Below are positions 42,308 to 50,418 of a DNA stretch of 64,000 bases, piece by piece (position 1 is the first letter of the stretch; each line of letters opens with the position of its first letter). The notes under the pieces were generated by a model, which was not told where the DNA came from, made no database searches, and worked only from the letters and a program-made list of their open reading frames with translations. Source of the stretch: DASYTH01 sp045806965 (GTDB taxonomy: Bacteria > Actinomycetota > Actinomycetes > Mycobacteriales > Pseudonocardiaceae); the NCBI GenBank assembly GCA_045806965.1, contig JBJMIG010000038.1, positions 1 to 64,000 of the forward strand. Reading direction: 5' to 3'. The translations under genes and the position numbers were made by a program.

Positions 42308-43201
42308 TTAGGGCGAGCGGTGCGCGGACCAGCGCTCGGCGGCGGCGTAGGGGTCGAGCTCACCGGCGGCGACCTCGGTGGCCAGGCGGTCGAGGAGTTC
42401 CGGGTCGAGCCGGGCGCGCAGGTCGCGCACGGCGATGGCCTCGATCTCCTCGCGGGCGCGGCGCGCGCGGCGCGCCCGCAGACCGCCGTGCGCGGTCAGC
42501 CACTCCTGGTGCGCGGACAGGGCGGCGAGCAGGTCGTCCATCCCGGCGGCGGTCGAGGCGACGGTGCACACGACGGGCGGACGCCAGCTGTGCGCACCGG
42601 CGTTGTCCCTGCGCCCCAACGAGATTACGTTCCGCAGGTCGCGGGCGGTGGACTCGGCGCCGTCCCGGTCGGCCTTGTTCACCACGAACACGTCGGCCAC
42701 CTCCAGGATGCCCGCCTTCGCCGCCTGGATACCGTCGCCCATCCCGGGCGCGAGCAGCACCAGCGTGGTGTCGGCCAGCGACACGATGTCCACTTCGGAC
42801 TGACCGACACCGACGGTCTCGATGAGGATCACGTCGCAGCCGGCCGCGTCCAGCACCCGGACGGCCTGCGGGGTGGCCAGCGCCAGGCCGCCGAGCGCGC
42901 CGCGGGTGGCCATCGACCGAATGAACACCGACGGGTCCGTGGTGTGCGACTGCATCCGGATCCGGTCGCCGAGCAGCGCGCCGCCGGAGAACGGCGACGA
43001 CGGATCGATGGCGAGCACGCCAACCCGCTTGTCCTGCTGGCGAAACGCGGCGATGAGCGCGGAGGTGAGGGTGGACTTGCCGACGCCGGGCGGGCCGGTG
43101 AGACCGAGCACGCGGGCCCGGCCGACCGACGGCGCCAGCGCCTCGGCGACTTGGCGCAGCAGCGGGCTGGCATCCTCGACCAGCGAGATCAGCCGGGCCA
43201 C
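42308..43201 (-). CDS. meaB: MeaB/ArgK-type G-protein chaperone for a cobalamin mutase
   Basis: 297 residues from GTG 43201. P-loop GLTGPPGVGKSTLTSAL, switch IDPSSPFSGGALLGDR, ETVGVGQSEVD and the NKAD guanine motif are intact. MeaB guards B12-dependent methylmalonyl-CoA-type mutases against inactivation. The family N-terminus (DVPELVARAREGEPLAVAR) is encoded upstream to about 43252 in the same frame, but that stretch has no ATG, GTG or TTG; it starts after the thiolase stop, so a rare ATC start at 43250-43252 is possible. Confidence 0.9.
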   Translation of the reverse strand: MARLISLVEDASPLLRQVAEALAPSVGRARVLGLTGPPGVGKSTLTSALIAAFRQQDKRVGVLAIDPSSPFSGGALLGDRIRMQSHTTDPSVFIRSMATRGALGGLALATPQAVRVLDAAGCDVILIETVGVGQSEVDIVSLADTTLVLLAPGMGDGIQAAKAGILEVADVFVVNKADRDGAESTARDLRNVISLGRRDNAGAHSWRPPVVCTVASTAAGMDDLLAALSAHQEWLTAHGGLRARRARRAREEIEAIAVRDLRARLDPELLDRLATEVAAGELDPYAAAERWSAHRSP

Positions 43202-43258
43202 CGCGAGCGGCTCGCCCTCCCGCGCACGCGCGACGAGCTCCGGAACGTCGATCCGAAA

Positions 43259-44446
43259 TCAGCCCTTCGGCACCCGAATGAGCAGCGCGTCACCCTGTCC
43301 GCCGCCACCGCAGAGCGCCGCGACGCCCAGCCCGCCGCCGCGCCGGCGCAGCTCGTAGGCGAGGTGCACGACCAGCCGGGCCCCGGAGGCGCCGATCGGG
43401 TGGCCGAGCGCGATCGCGCCGCCGTTCACGTTGACCTTCTCCGGGTCCAGCCCGAGCTGCCGGGTCGACACCACGCCGACCGCGGCGAACGCCTCGTTGA
43501 TCTCCACCAGGTCCAGCTCCGCCGGGTCCACCCCGGCCTTCGCCAGCGCCGCCTTGATCGCGTTCGACGGCTGCTCGTGCAGCGAGGCGTCCGGCCCGGC
43601 CACCACGCCGTGCGCGCCGATCTCCGCGATCCAGGACAGCCCCAGCTCCTCGGCCTTGGCCTTGGACGCCACCACGACCGCCGCCGCACCATCCGAGATC
43701 TGCGAGGCCGAGCCCGCGGTGATGGTGCCGTCCGCGGCGAACGCGGCCCGCAGCTTGGCCAGCTCCGCCGCGGTCGTGTCGGCCCGGACACCCTCGTCGG
43801 TGTCGAACACCACCGGGTCGCCCTTCCGCTGCGGGATGCTGACCGGCACGATCTCGTCGGCGAACACGCCTTCCTTGACCGCCCGGGCGGCCCGCTGGTG
43901 CGAGGCCGCGGCGAACGCGTCCTGCTCCTCCCGGGTGACGCCGTAGCGCGAGTTGTACTTCTCCGTGGCCGCACCCATGGCCACCTGGTCGAACGCGCAG
44001 AACAACCCGTCGTGCGCCATGTGGTCGAGCAGCGTCACGTCGCCGTACTTGAACCCGGAGCGGGACTTGGGCAGCAGGTGCGGCGCCGCCGTCATGGACT
44101 CCTGTCCGCCGGCCACCACCAGGTCGAACTCCCCCGCCCTGATCAGCTGGTCGGCCAGGGCGATCGCGTCCAGCCCGGAGAGGCACACCTTGTTGATGGT
44201 CAGGGCCGGGACGTCCATCGGGATTCCGGCGTGGACCGCGGCCTGGCGGGCCGGGATCTGTCCGGCGCCCGCGGTGAGCACCTGGCCCATGATCGTGTAC
44301 TGCACCTGGTCCGGCCGCACTCCGGCCCGCTCCAGCGCCGCCTTGATGGCGAACCCGCCGAGCTGGGCGGCGGAGAAGTCCTTGAGCGAGCCGAGCAGTC
44401 GCCCGATCGGGGTGCGCGCCCCGGCCAGGATCACGGAACCGGACAC
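43259..44446 (-). CDS. Acetyl-CoA C-acetyltransferase (thiolase)
   Basis: 395 residues, full-length biosynthetic-type thiolase. Nucleophile C88 in NKVCLSG, H349 in GGAIALGHPIGASG and C379 in LCGGGGQG. Condenses or cleaves acetoacetyl-CoA. GTG start supported by AGGAGG just upstream; the longer frame beyond it is not coding. Followed by meaB after 7-57 nt, so they form an operon. Confidence 0.95.
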   Translation of the reverse strand: MSGSVILAGARTPIGRLLGSLKDFSAAQLGGFAIKAALERAGVRPDQVQYTIMGQVLTAGAGQIPARQAAVHAGIPMDVPALTINKVCLSGLDAIALADQLIRAGEFDLVVAGGQESMTAAPHLLPKSRSGFKYGDVTLLDHMAHDGLFCAFDQVAMGAATEKYNSRYGVTREEQDAFAAASHQRAARAVKEGVFADEIVPVSIPQRKGDPVVFDTDEGVRADTTAAELAKLRAAFAADGTITAGSASQISDGAAAVVVASKAKAEELGLSWIAEIGAHGVVAGPDASLHEQPSNAIKAALAKAGVDPAELDLVEINEAFAAVGVVSTRQLGLDPEKVNVNGGAIALGHPIGASGARLVVHLAYELRRRGGGLGVAALCGGGGQGDALLIRVPKG

Positions 44447-44544
44447 TGGTGCCTCCTGGGCAATGCGAACGTACGTTAACCGGAACGATACTCGGTCGGC
44501 CCACCTGGGCGAGATCCTTGTGTGAGCCGCACAACAGCAAAAGA

Positions 44545-44560
44545 TTACCGACGGGTAGGT
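44545..44560. promoter_or_regulatory. TTAC(N)GGTA motif before epimerase gene
   Basis: TTACCGACGGGTAG about 20 bp before the epimerase ATG. It resembles the more symmetric site at 45083-45098 before ccr, suggesting one TetR-type regulator for both genes. Confidence 0.35.
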
Positions 44561-44578
44561 CTGACGTATCCTCAGCAG

Positions 44579-45019
44579 ATGCACGAGTCGTTGAAGCCTT
44601 TCGTGATCGGTATCGATCACGTCGGCGTCGCGGTGCCCGATCTCGACGCGGCGATCGCGTTCTACCGCGACGTGCTGGGATTCGAACTGGCCCACGTCGA
44701 GGTCAACGACGAGCAGGGCACCCGCGAGGCGATGATGCGCGCGCCGGGCGACGACGGCCGCGGCTCGGCGGTGCAACTGCTCGCCCCGCTGAGCCCGGAC
44801 TCCACGATCGGGAAGTTCCTGGACCGCAATGGCCCCGGCGTCCAGCAGGTCGCATTCCGGGTCACCGACGTCGCGGCCGCCGCGGAAGTGTTACGCGGCA
44901 AGGGACTTCGCGTGCTCTACGACCGGGCGCGGGCCGGCACCGAGCACAGCCTGGTGAACTTCGTACACCCCAAGGACACCGGCGGCGTGCTGATCGAACT
45001 GGTCGAGCCCGGCAGCTGA
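44579..45019 (+). CDS. mce: Methylmalonyl-CoA epimerase
   Basis: 146 residues. Glyoxalase/VOC fold with paired metal motifs GIDHVGVAVPDLDAAIAFY and EHSLVNFVHPKDTGGVLIEL; the two halves give the His/Gln/Glu metal site. Interconverts (2S)- and (2R)-methylmalonyl- and probably ethylmalonyl-CoA. Divergent from thiolase-meaB, upstream of ccr. Confidence 0.92.
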   Translation: MHESLKPFVIGIDHVGVAVPDLDAAIAFYRDVLGFELAHVEVNDEQGTREAMMRAPGDDGRGSAVQLLAPLSPDSTIGKFLDRNGPGVQQVAFRVTDVAAAAEVLRGKGLRVLYDRARAGTEHSLVNFVHPKDTGGVLIELVEPGS

Positions 45020-45082
45020 GCCGGCCGATGCGGTGCCCCCCGCGGCCGATGGGGCACGCGTCACACTGGCTGGTTCTGTACC

Positions 45083-45098
45083 GTTACTGGTCGGTAAC
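45083..45098. promoter_or_regulatory. GTTAC-N6-GTAAC inverted repeat before ccr
   Basis: GTTACTGGTCGGTAAC, 5-bp perfect arms, ends 19 bp before the crotonyl-CoA carboxylase/reductase ATG, just upstream of its GGGGAGG ribosome site. Good candidate for a repressor site. Confidence 0.45.
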
Positions 45099-45116
45099 CT
45101 CCGCCGGGGAGGTCGG

Positions 45117-46451
45117 ATGATGCAGAAGATCCTCGACGCGATCATGGCCGGCGAGCTCGCCGAGGTCGGCTCCTTGCCGGTACCGGAGCACTACCGCGCG
45201 GTCACCGTGCACGCCGACGAGATCGGCATGTTCGACGGCCTGGCCACCGCGGACAAGGACCCGCGCCGGTCACTGCACGTCGAAGACGTGGCCACGCCCG
45301 AGCTCGGACCGGGCGAGGCCCTGGTGGCCGTCATGGCGAGCGCGATCAACTACAACACCGTGTGGACCTCGATCTTCGAGCCGCTGGACACGTTCGGTTT
45401 CCTGCGCCGGTACGGCAAGAGCTCGCCGCTGGCCAAGCGGCACGACCTGCCCTACCACGTGGTCGGCTCGGACCTTGCCGGCGTCGTGCTGCGCACCGGC
45501 CCTGGCGTCAACGCCTGGCAGCCGGGCGACCAGGTGGTCGCGCACTGCCTCTCCGTCGAGCTGGAGCATCCGGACGGGCACGATGACACGATGCTCGACC
45601 CCGAGCAGCGGATCTGGGGCTTCGAGACCAACTTCGGCGGACTGGCCGAGCTGGCCCTGGTCAAGACGAACCAGCTGATGCCCAAGCCGGCGCACCTCAC
45701 CTGGGAGGAGGCCGCGGCTCCCGGCCTGGTCAACTCGACCGCCTACCGCCAGCTCGTCTCGGCCAACGGCGCCGCGATGAAGCAGGGTGACACGGTGCTG
45801 ATCTGGGGTGCCTCCGGCGGCCTGGGCTCCTACGCCACGCAGTTCGCGCTCAACGGCGGGGCCACCCCGATCTGCGTGGTGTCCAGCCCGGCGAAGGCCG
45901 AGATCTGCCGCGCCATGGGCGCCGAGCTGATCATCGACCGGACCGCGGAGGACTACCGGTTCTGGTCCGACGAGCACACCCAGAACCCCAAGGAGTGGAA
46001 GCGGCTCGGCGCCCGGATCCGCGAGCTGACCGGCGGCGACGACCCGGACATCGTGTTCGAGCACCCCGGCCGGGAGACCTTCGGCGCCAGCGTCTACGTG
46101 GCCCGGCGCGGCGGCACGATCGTCACCTGCGCCTCGACCAGCGGGTTCATGCACGCCTACGACAACCGCTACCTCTGGATGAACCTCAAGCGGATCGTCG
46201 GCTCGCACTTCGCCAACTACCGCGAGGCGTGGCAGGCCAACCGGTTGGTGGCCCGTGGTCAGATCCACCCGACACTGTCCAAAGTGTACCCAATGGCCGA
46301 GACCGGTCAGGCCGCCCACGACGTGCATCGCAACGCGCATCAGGGGAAGGTCGGCGTGCTCTGCCTGGCTCCGCGCGACGGACTCGGCGTGACGGATCAC
46401 GAGCTGCGCAACAAGCTGCTCGGTCAGATCAACAGATTCCGCGGTGTTTGA
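45117..46451 (+). CDS. ccrA: Crotonyl-CoA carboxylase/reductase
   Basis: 444 residues, an MDR-family enzyme of the expected length. It reductively carboxylates crotonyl-CoA to ethylmalonyl-CoA using NADPH and CO2. Family motifs include SAINYNTVWTSIFEPLDTF, HVVGSDLAGVV, the NADPH site LIWGASGGLGSYATQFA and FEHPGRETFGASVYVARRGG. Supplies ethylmalonyl-CoA for polyketides and for the ethylmalonyl-CoA route of acetate assimilation. ATG 45120 is an equally good start. Confidence 0.96.
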   Translation: MMQKILDAIMAGELAEVGSLPVPEHYRAVTVHADEIGMFDGLATADKDPRRSLHVEDVATPELGPGEALVAVMASAINYNTVWTSIFEPLDTFGFLRRYGKSSPLAKRHDLPYHVVGSDLAGVVLRTGPGVNAWQPGDQVVAHCLSVELEHPDGHDDTMLDPEQRIWGFETNFGGLAELALVKTNQLMPKPAHLTWEEAAAPGLVNSTAYRQLVSANGAAMKQGDTVLIWGASGGLGSYATQFALNGGATPICVVSSPAKAEICRAMGAELIIDRTAEDYRFWSDEHTQNPKEWKRLGARIRELTGGDDPDIVFEHPGRETFGASVYVARRGGTIVTCASTSGFMHAYDNRYLWMNLKRIVGSHFANYREAWQANRLVARGQIHPTLSKVYPMAETGQAAHDVHRNAHQGKVGVLCLAPRDGLGVTDHELRNKLLGQINRFRGV

Positions 46452-46487
46452 CAGTAGCCGCAACAAGGGCGCGGTAGCGTAATACAC

Positions 46488-47693
46488 ATGGCTCTTGGCG
46501 CGGATCACGATCTCGTACCGCTCGGCCCCGGCTTCGACGTGTCGAAGCGCGGCTACAACCGCATGCAGGTCGATGAGCACCTGGAACAGGTGCAGAAGCA
46601 GCTCGACCTGCTTGCCGCGGACCGCAACAACATCGCGGCCCAGGCGGACGAGCTGGCCGGGCAACTGGAGAGGTCCCGCTCGGAGGTGACCGAGCTGCGC
46701 GGCCAGGTCGAGCGGCTCGCGCTGCCGCCGAGCACGCTCGAGGGCCTGAGCGAGCGGCTCCAGCGGATGCTGCGGCTGGCTCAGGACGAGGCGGCGGACA
46801 CCAAGGCGCGGGCCGAGGCGGAGGCCGGGCACATCCGGGTCAAGGCCGAGGCGGACGCCAACGAGCTGCGGCAGACATACACCAAGCTGTTGGCGGAGCT
46901 GGACGAGCGGCGGGTGGCCATGGAGGCCGAGCACCGCGGCGTGCTCGAACAGGCGCGCGACGAGGCGGAGCAGCTGCTTCGGCTCGCCGAGGACGAGCGG
47001 ATGCGGCTGGAGGCCGAGGCGACGCAGCGGCGGGCGCAGATCGAGGAGGACTTCGAGATCGCCATGGCCGCCCGGCGCACCGAGTCCATGCGGGCGCTCG
47101 CCGAGCAGGAGGCGACCAGCAAGTCCGAGGCCGAGCGCCGGGTGCGCGAGGCCACCGAGGAGGCGGCCAAGCGCCGGCAGGACGCGATCAACGAGTCGAC
47201 CGCGCGGCTGCGCGAGGCCACCGAGGAAGCGCACCGCCGGGTACGCGAGGCCACCGAGGAGGCCAACCGGCGGATCAGTCACGCCGCGCAGCGGGTGTCC
47301 TCCCTTCGCCAGCTCCGCACCAAGCTCGCCGACCAGCTCAACGCCGCCCGCGAACTGCTGGCCGGCGCGCACCTGTCGCTGGAGAACGCGGCGCCGGCGC
47401 TCGACCCGCTGCCCGAGGAGCAGGCTGAGCCGAAGCAGCAGGCCGAGCCGAAGCAGCAGGCCGAGCCGAAGCGCCCGTCCCCCTCGCCGAAGCCGGCGGC
47501 CGGCCCCAAGCCGACGCCCGCACCCGCACCGGCCATGGCCGACGCGCCGACGACGGTGCTGACCCATCCGGCGGAGCAGCAGACCGTCGAGGTCAGCGCC
47601 CCGGCCAAGGAGCACTGGGAACCCGCCGAGATCGACCAGCCCAACCCGCGAGTCGCGCGCTCAGGCAAGCGAGTCTCGCGCTCAGGCAACTGA
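46488..47693 (+). CDS. FilP/Scy-like coiled-coil protein with DivIVA-type N-terminus
   Basis: 401 residues. The N-terminal GFDVSKRGYNRMQVDEHLEQV is the DivIVA-type membrane/pole-targeting motif. Residues ~25-300 are a nearly continuous coiled coil rich in Ala, Glu and Arg with internal repeats (REATEEA, RRVREATEEANRR). A disordered Pro/Lys tail holds three EPKQQA-type repeats. In Streptomyces, FilP and Scy lie beside the same acyl-CoA genes and organise polar growth. The last 15 codons and the stop come from an element A repeat. Confidence 0.85.
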   Translation: MALGADHDLVPLGPGFDVSKRGYNRMQVDEHLEQVQKQLDLLAADRNNIAAQADELAGQLERSRSEVTELRGQVERLALPPSTLEGLSERLQRMLRLAQDEAADTKARAEAEAGHIRVKAEADANELRQTYTKLLAELDERRVAMEAEHRGVLEQARDEAEQLLRLAEDERMRLEAEATQRRAQIEEDFEIAMAARRTESMRALAEQEATSKSEAERRVREATEEAAKRRQDAINESTARLREATEEAHRRVREATEEANRRISHAAQRVSSLRQLRTKLADQLNAARELLAGAHLSLENAAPALDPLPEEQAEPKQQAEPKQQAEPKRPSPSPKPAAGPKPTPAPAPAMADAPTTVLTHPAEQQTVEVSAPAKEHWEPAEIDQPNPRVARSGKRVSRSGN

Positions 47694-47710
47694 GTTACGC
47701 GCTCAGGCAA
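47648..47710 (+). repeat. Three-unit 21-bp dispersed repeat (element A, copy 3)
   Basis: Units at 47648-47668, 47669-47689 and 47690-47710, same order as the copies at 1887 and 18484. The first two units are translated as the C-terminus of the coiled-coil protein (VARSGKRVSRSGN) and the third supplies its TGA (47691-47693). Confidence 0.85.
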
Positions 47711-47730
47711 CTGGGTTCCGGGCGCGGGGC

Positions 47731-48174
47731 CTACTCGGTGCCGATGTCCTCGAACCAGAGGTCGGGGTGCTCGGCGATGAACGTGCTCATCAGCGCGACG
47801 CACCGCGGGTCGTCCATGACCGTGACCCGCACGCCGTGCTCGGCCAGCCAGTCGTGCCCGCCGTTGAACGTGGTCGCCTCGCCGACGAGCACCCGGGAGA
47901 TGCCGAACTGGCGGACCAGACCGGAGCAGAACCAGCACGGCGACAGCGTGGTGACCATGGTGGTACCTCGGTAGCTTCGCCGCCGCCCGGCGTCGCGAAA
48001 CGCCGAGGTCTCTCCGTGCATGGCCGGGTCGCCGTCCTGCACCCGCCGGTTGTGCCCGCGCCCCCACAGTGAACCGTCCGGGCCGAACAACGCCGCGCCG
48101 ATCGGAATCCCGCCCTCGGCCAGCCCGGCGCTGGCCTCCTCGAGGGCCACGGCCATCATGTCGGGATCATCCAT
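47731..48174 (-). CDS. Cytosine deaminase, FCY1-like (zinc-dependent)
   Basis: 147 residues. Zinc ligands and proton donor in AMHGETSAF (His, Glu) and TLSPCWFCSG (two Cys). The C-terminus (LVGEATTFNGG...VMDDPRCVALMSTFIAEHP...WFEDIG) matches yeast cytosine deaminase closely, not the guanine or tRNA-adenosine deaminases usual in bacteria. Probably converts cytosine to uracil for salvage. Convergent with the coiled-coil gene. Confidence 0.82.
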   Translation of the reverse strand: MDDPDMMAVALEEASAGLAEGGIPIGAALFGPDGSLWGRGHNRRVQDGDPAMHGETSAFRDAGRRRSYRGTTMVTTLSPCWFCSGLVRQFGISRVLVGEATTFNGGHDWLAEHGVRVTVMDDPRCVALMSTFIAEHPDLWFEDIGTE

Positions 48175-48219
48175 GCGCGGTAGATTACTCGCCAGTAGCT
48201 CTCCCCACGGAGGATCAAG

Positions 48220-48672
48220 ATGGCCGCTTACCAGACCATCGTCGTCGGCACGGACGGCTCAGACTCCTCGTACCGTGCGGTGGACCGGGCCGCCGCGATG
48301 GCCGCCGACAGCGGCGCGACGCTGGTCATCGCGAGCGCCTATCACCCGTCCAGGCCGGAGGAGATCGCCCGGCTCCAGGATCAGCTGGGCGACGACGCCG
48401 CGTACCAGGTGGTGGGCTCCTCGCCGGCCGAGGAGGCGGTGCGCACGGCGAGCGAACGGGCGCGGGTCGCCGGGGCCAAGGACGTGCACACGGTCACCGT
48501 GGACGGCGAGCCGGTGCCAACGCTGATCCGGCTGGTCAAGGAGCGGTCCGCGGACCTGCTCGTGGTTGGCAACCGGGGGTTGAACACGCTGGCCGGGCGC
48601 ATCCTGGGCTCGGTGCCGGCCGAGGCGGCCCGCAAGTCCGGGGTGGACGTGCTCATCGTGCACACGACCTGA
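48220..48672 (+). CDS. Universal stress protein (UspA family)
   Basis: 150 residues. Single Usp domain starting TIVVGTDGSDSSYRAVDRAA with the ATP-site motif VVGNRGLNTLAGRILGSVPAEAARKS (G-x2-G-x9-G-S type). A cytosolic stress-response protein that should bind ATP. GGAGG precedes the ATG; divergent from the deaminase. Confidence 0.93.
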   Translation: MAAYQTIVVGTDGSDSSYRAVDRAAAMAADSGATLVIASAYHPSRPEEIARLQDQLGDDAAYQVVGSSPAEEAVRTASERARVAGAKDVHTVTVDGEPVPTLIRLVKERSADLLVVGNRGLNTLAGRILGSVPAEAARKSGVDVLIVHTT

Positions 48673-48685
48673 TATCAGTGACCAG

Positions 48686-49693
48686 GTGATCGAGCAGTCG
48701 GTGCAGCAGCGGCTCGAGGAGCTGCTGCTCGGGGGCCCGCGCAGGTACACCCGCGCGGAGGTGGCCGACCGTTCCGGGGTGTCGCCGGAGCGGGCCAGAG
48801 AGCTGTGGCACTCGCTCGGTTTCGCCGCCGGACCGGACGACGCCACGGTGTACACCGACAGCGACGTGGCGGCCCTGCGCACGGCCAACGAGCTGGTCCG
48901 GTCCGGCATCACCGATCCGGCCCAGGTCACCGCGTCGGCCCGGATGCTCGGCCAGCATCTGTCCCGGCTGGCCGAGTCGCAGGTGGAGATGATGCGCGAC
49001 ATCCTGCTGGCCAACCCCGAGCTGGCCGCGGACGAGCGCTCGCTGCGCCGCTTCGTCGAGCGGGTGGCACCCGACCTCGAACACCTCCAGACCTTCGCCT
49101 GGCGCCGGCACCTGGCCGCCTACGCCGGTCGAGCGCTGGTCAGCCAGGACGACGACGTGGCCACCCACCAGGGTCAGGTCGTCGGGTTCGCGGACATGGT
49201 CGGCTTCACCACGTTCACCCGCCGTTCCAGCGAGGCGGAGCTGGCCAGCGTGGTGGACCGATTCGACGCGCTCACCACCGAGGTGGTCGCCGAGCACCAC
49301 GGCCGGATCGTGAAGATGATCGGCGACGAGGTGCTGTTCGTGGCCGATCGCCCGGACGACGGCGCGGAGATCGCGCTGGTCCTGCTCGAACGGGCCGAGC
49401 AGGACCAGCGGTTGCCGGAGTTGCGGGCGGGTCTGGCCCACGGGCGGGTGCTCAGCCGGTTCGGCGACATCTACGGCTCGGTGGTGAACGTGGCCAGCCG
49501 GCTCACCTCGATCGCCCGCCCCGGCTCGGTGCTGATCGACCGCGAGCTTGCCGAGGCACTCGACGGGAACCCGGCGTACACGCTGCGAGGGCGCCGGCCG
49601 GTGTCGGTGCGCGGCTACCACCGGCTGCGCGCCTCGGTGCTGCGCCGCAACGCTAAGGAAGACGGTCCAACCAGGCCACGATCGCCGACGTGA
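48686..49693 (+). CDS. Class III adenylate cyclase with N-terminal regulatory domain (Rv1264-like)
   Basis: 335 residues. Residues ~10-150 resemble the adenylate-cyclase regulatory domain, containing a MerR-like HTH (YTRAEVADRSGVSPERARELW). The cyclase domain (~165-325) has the metal Asp residues in GFADMVGFTT and KMIGDEVLFV, where the Lys sets ATP specificity, and the Asn/Arg pair in VVNVASRLTS. In Rv1264 this regulatory domain senses acidic pH. GTG start. Its end overlaps the convergent hydrolase by 41 nt. Confidence 0.9.
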   Translation: MIEQSVQQRLEELLLGGPRRYTRAEVADRSGVSPERARELWHSLGFAAGPDDATVYTDSDVAALRTANELVRSGITDPAQVTASARMLGQHLSRLAESQVEMMRDILLANPELAADERSLRRFVERVAPDLEHLQTFAWRRHLAAYAGRALVSQDDDVATHQGQVVGFADMVGFTTFTRRSSEAELASVVDRFDALTTEVVAEHHGRIVKMIGDEVLFVADRPDDGAEIALVLLERAEQDQRLPELRAGLAHGRVLSRFGDIYGSVVNVASRLTSIARPGSVLIDRELAEALDGNPAYTLRGRRPVSVRGYHRLRASVLRRNAKEDGPTRPRSPT

Positions 49694-50414
49694 CCTCGGC
49701 CGGCACCTCGAGCGGCGGCAGATGCCCGGCCGTGGGCAGCACCACCAGCTCGGCCTGCGGCAGCAACTCCGCCATCGAGCGGGCCGCGTCGACCCCGATG
49801 AGCCGGTCCTCCTCGCCGTGCAGCACCAGCGCCGGCACCTCGGCCGCCCGCAGCACCGCGCCGGCGTCCGGCCGGAGGGCCATGGCGCGCTGTGCGGCGG
49901 CCACCGCGGCCGGGGAAAGGCCGGCGAGCAGCCGGCGAACCGCGTCGACCACGTCCGGGCGCCGCTCGAGCGTGGTCGGCCCGAGCAGCGCCGGCAGCAT
50001 CTCCTCGGCCAGCCAGCCGACACCGTCCCGCTCGGCGCGCTCGGCCATCGCGTACCGGTTCTCCCTGGCCTGCGCGGCGTCCGCGGTGGACCTGGTGTCG
50101 ATCAGCACCAGCCCGGCCACCCGCTCCGGCGCGGCGCGGAGCACGGCCATGGCGACGTAGCCGCCCATCGAGCAGCCGCCGAGCACCGCCCGGCGCAGGC
50201 CGAGCGAGTCGAGCAGCTCCAGCACGTCGGCGGCCAATACGTCGAGGTCCGGGCCGGCGTCCCCGAGCGGGGTCCGCCCGAAGCCGCGCGGGTCCGGTGT
50301 GATCACCTGGGCGTGTCCGGCCAGGCCGGTGCGCACCCGGTCCCACATCCTCCCGTCGAACGGGAACGCGGACAGCAGGACCAGCGGTGTGCCGTGGCTC
50401 TCGGTGCGGTGCAT
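49653..50414 (-). CDS. Alpha/beta-fold hydrolase
   Basis: 253 residues. Nucleophile elbow GGCSMGGYVAM, Asp in HGEEDRLIGVDA and His in TAGHLPPLE form the triad. Looks like the haloperoxidase/3-oxoadipate enol-lactonase-type group, but substrate is unknown. Starts 4 nt after the upstream hydrolase, same operon. Confidence 0.85.
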   Translation of the reverse strand: MHRTESHGTPLVLLSAFPFDGRMWDRVRTGLAGHAQVITPDPRGFGRTPLGDAGPDLDVLAADVLELLDSLGLRRAVLGGCSMGGYVAMAVLRAAPERVAGLVLIDTRSTADAAQARENRYAMAERAERDGVGWLAEEMLPALLGPTTLERRPDVVDAVRRLLAGLSPAAVAAAQRAMALRPDAGAVLRAAEVPALVLHGEEDRLIGVDAARSMAELLPQAELVVLPTAGHLPPLEVPAEVTSAIVAWLDRLP

Positions 50415-50418
50415 GAGC

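Noticed and set aside
42263..44479. 738-codon plus-strand frame opposite meaB and thiolase
   Set aside because: Arg/Gly/His-rich composition typical of antisense shadows; both minus-strand genes have full catalytic motifs.
47648..47710. CRISPR-like direct repeats
   Set aside because: Adjacent 21-bp units without spacers; the same three-unit block occurs at other gene ends.
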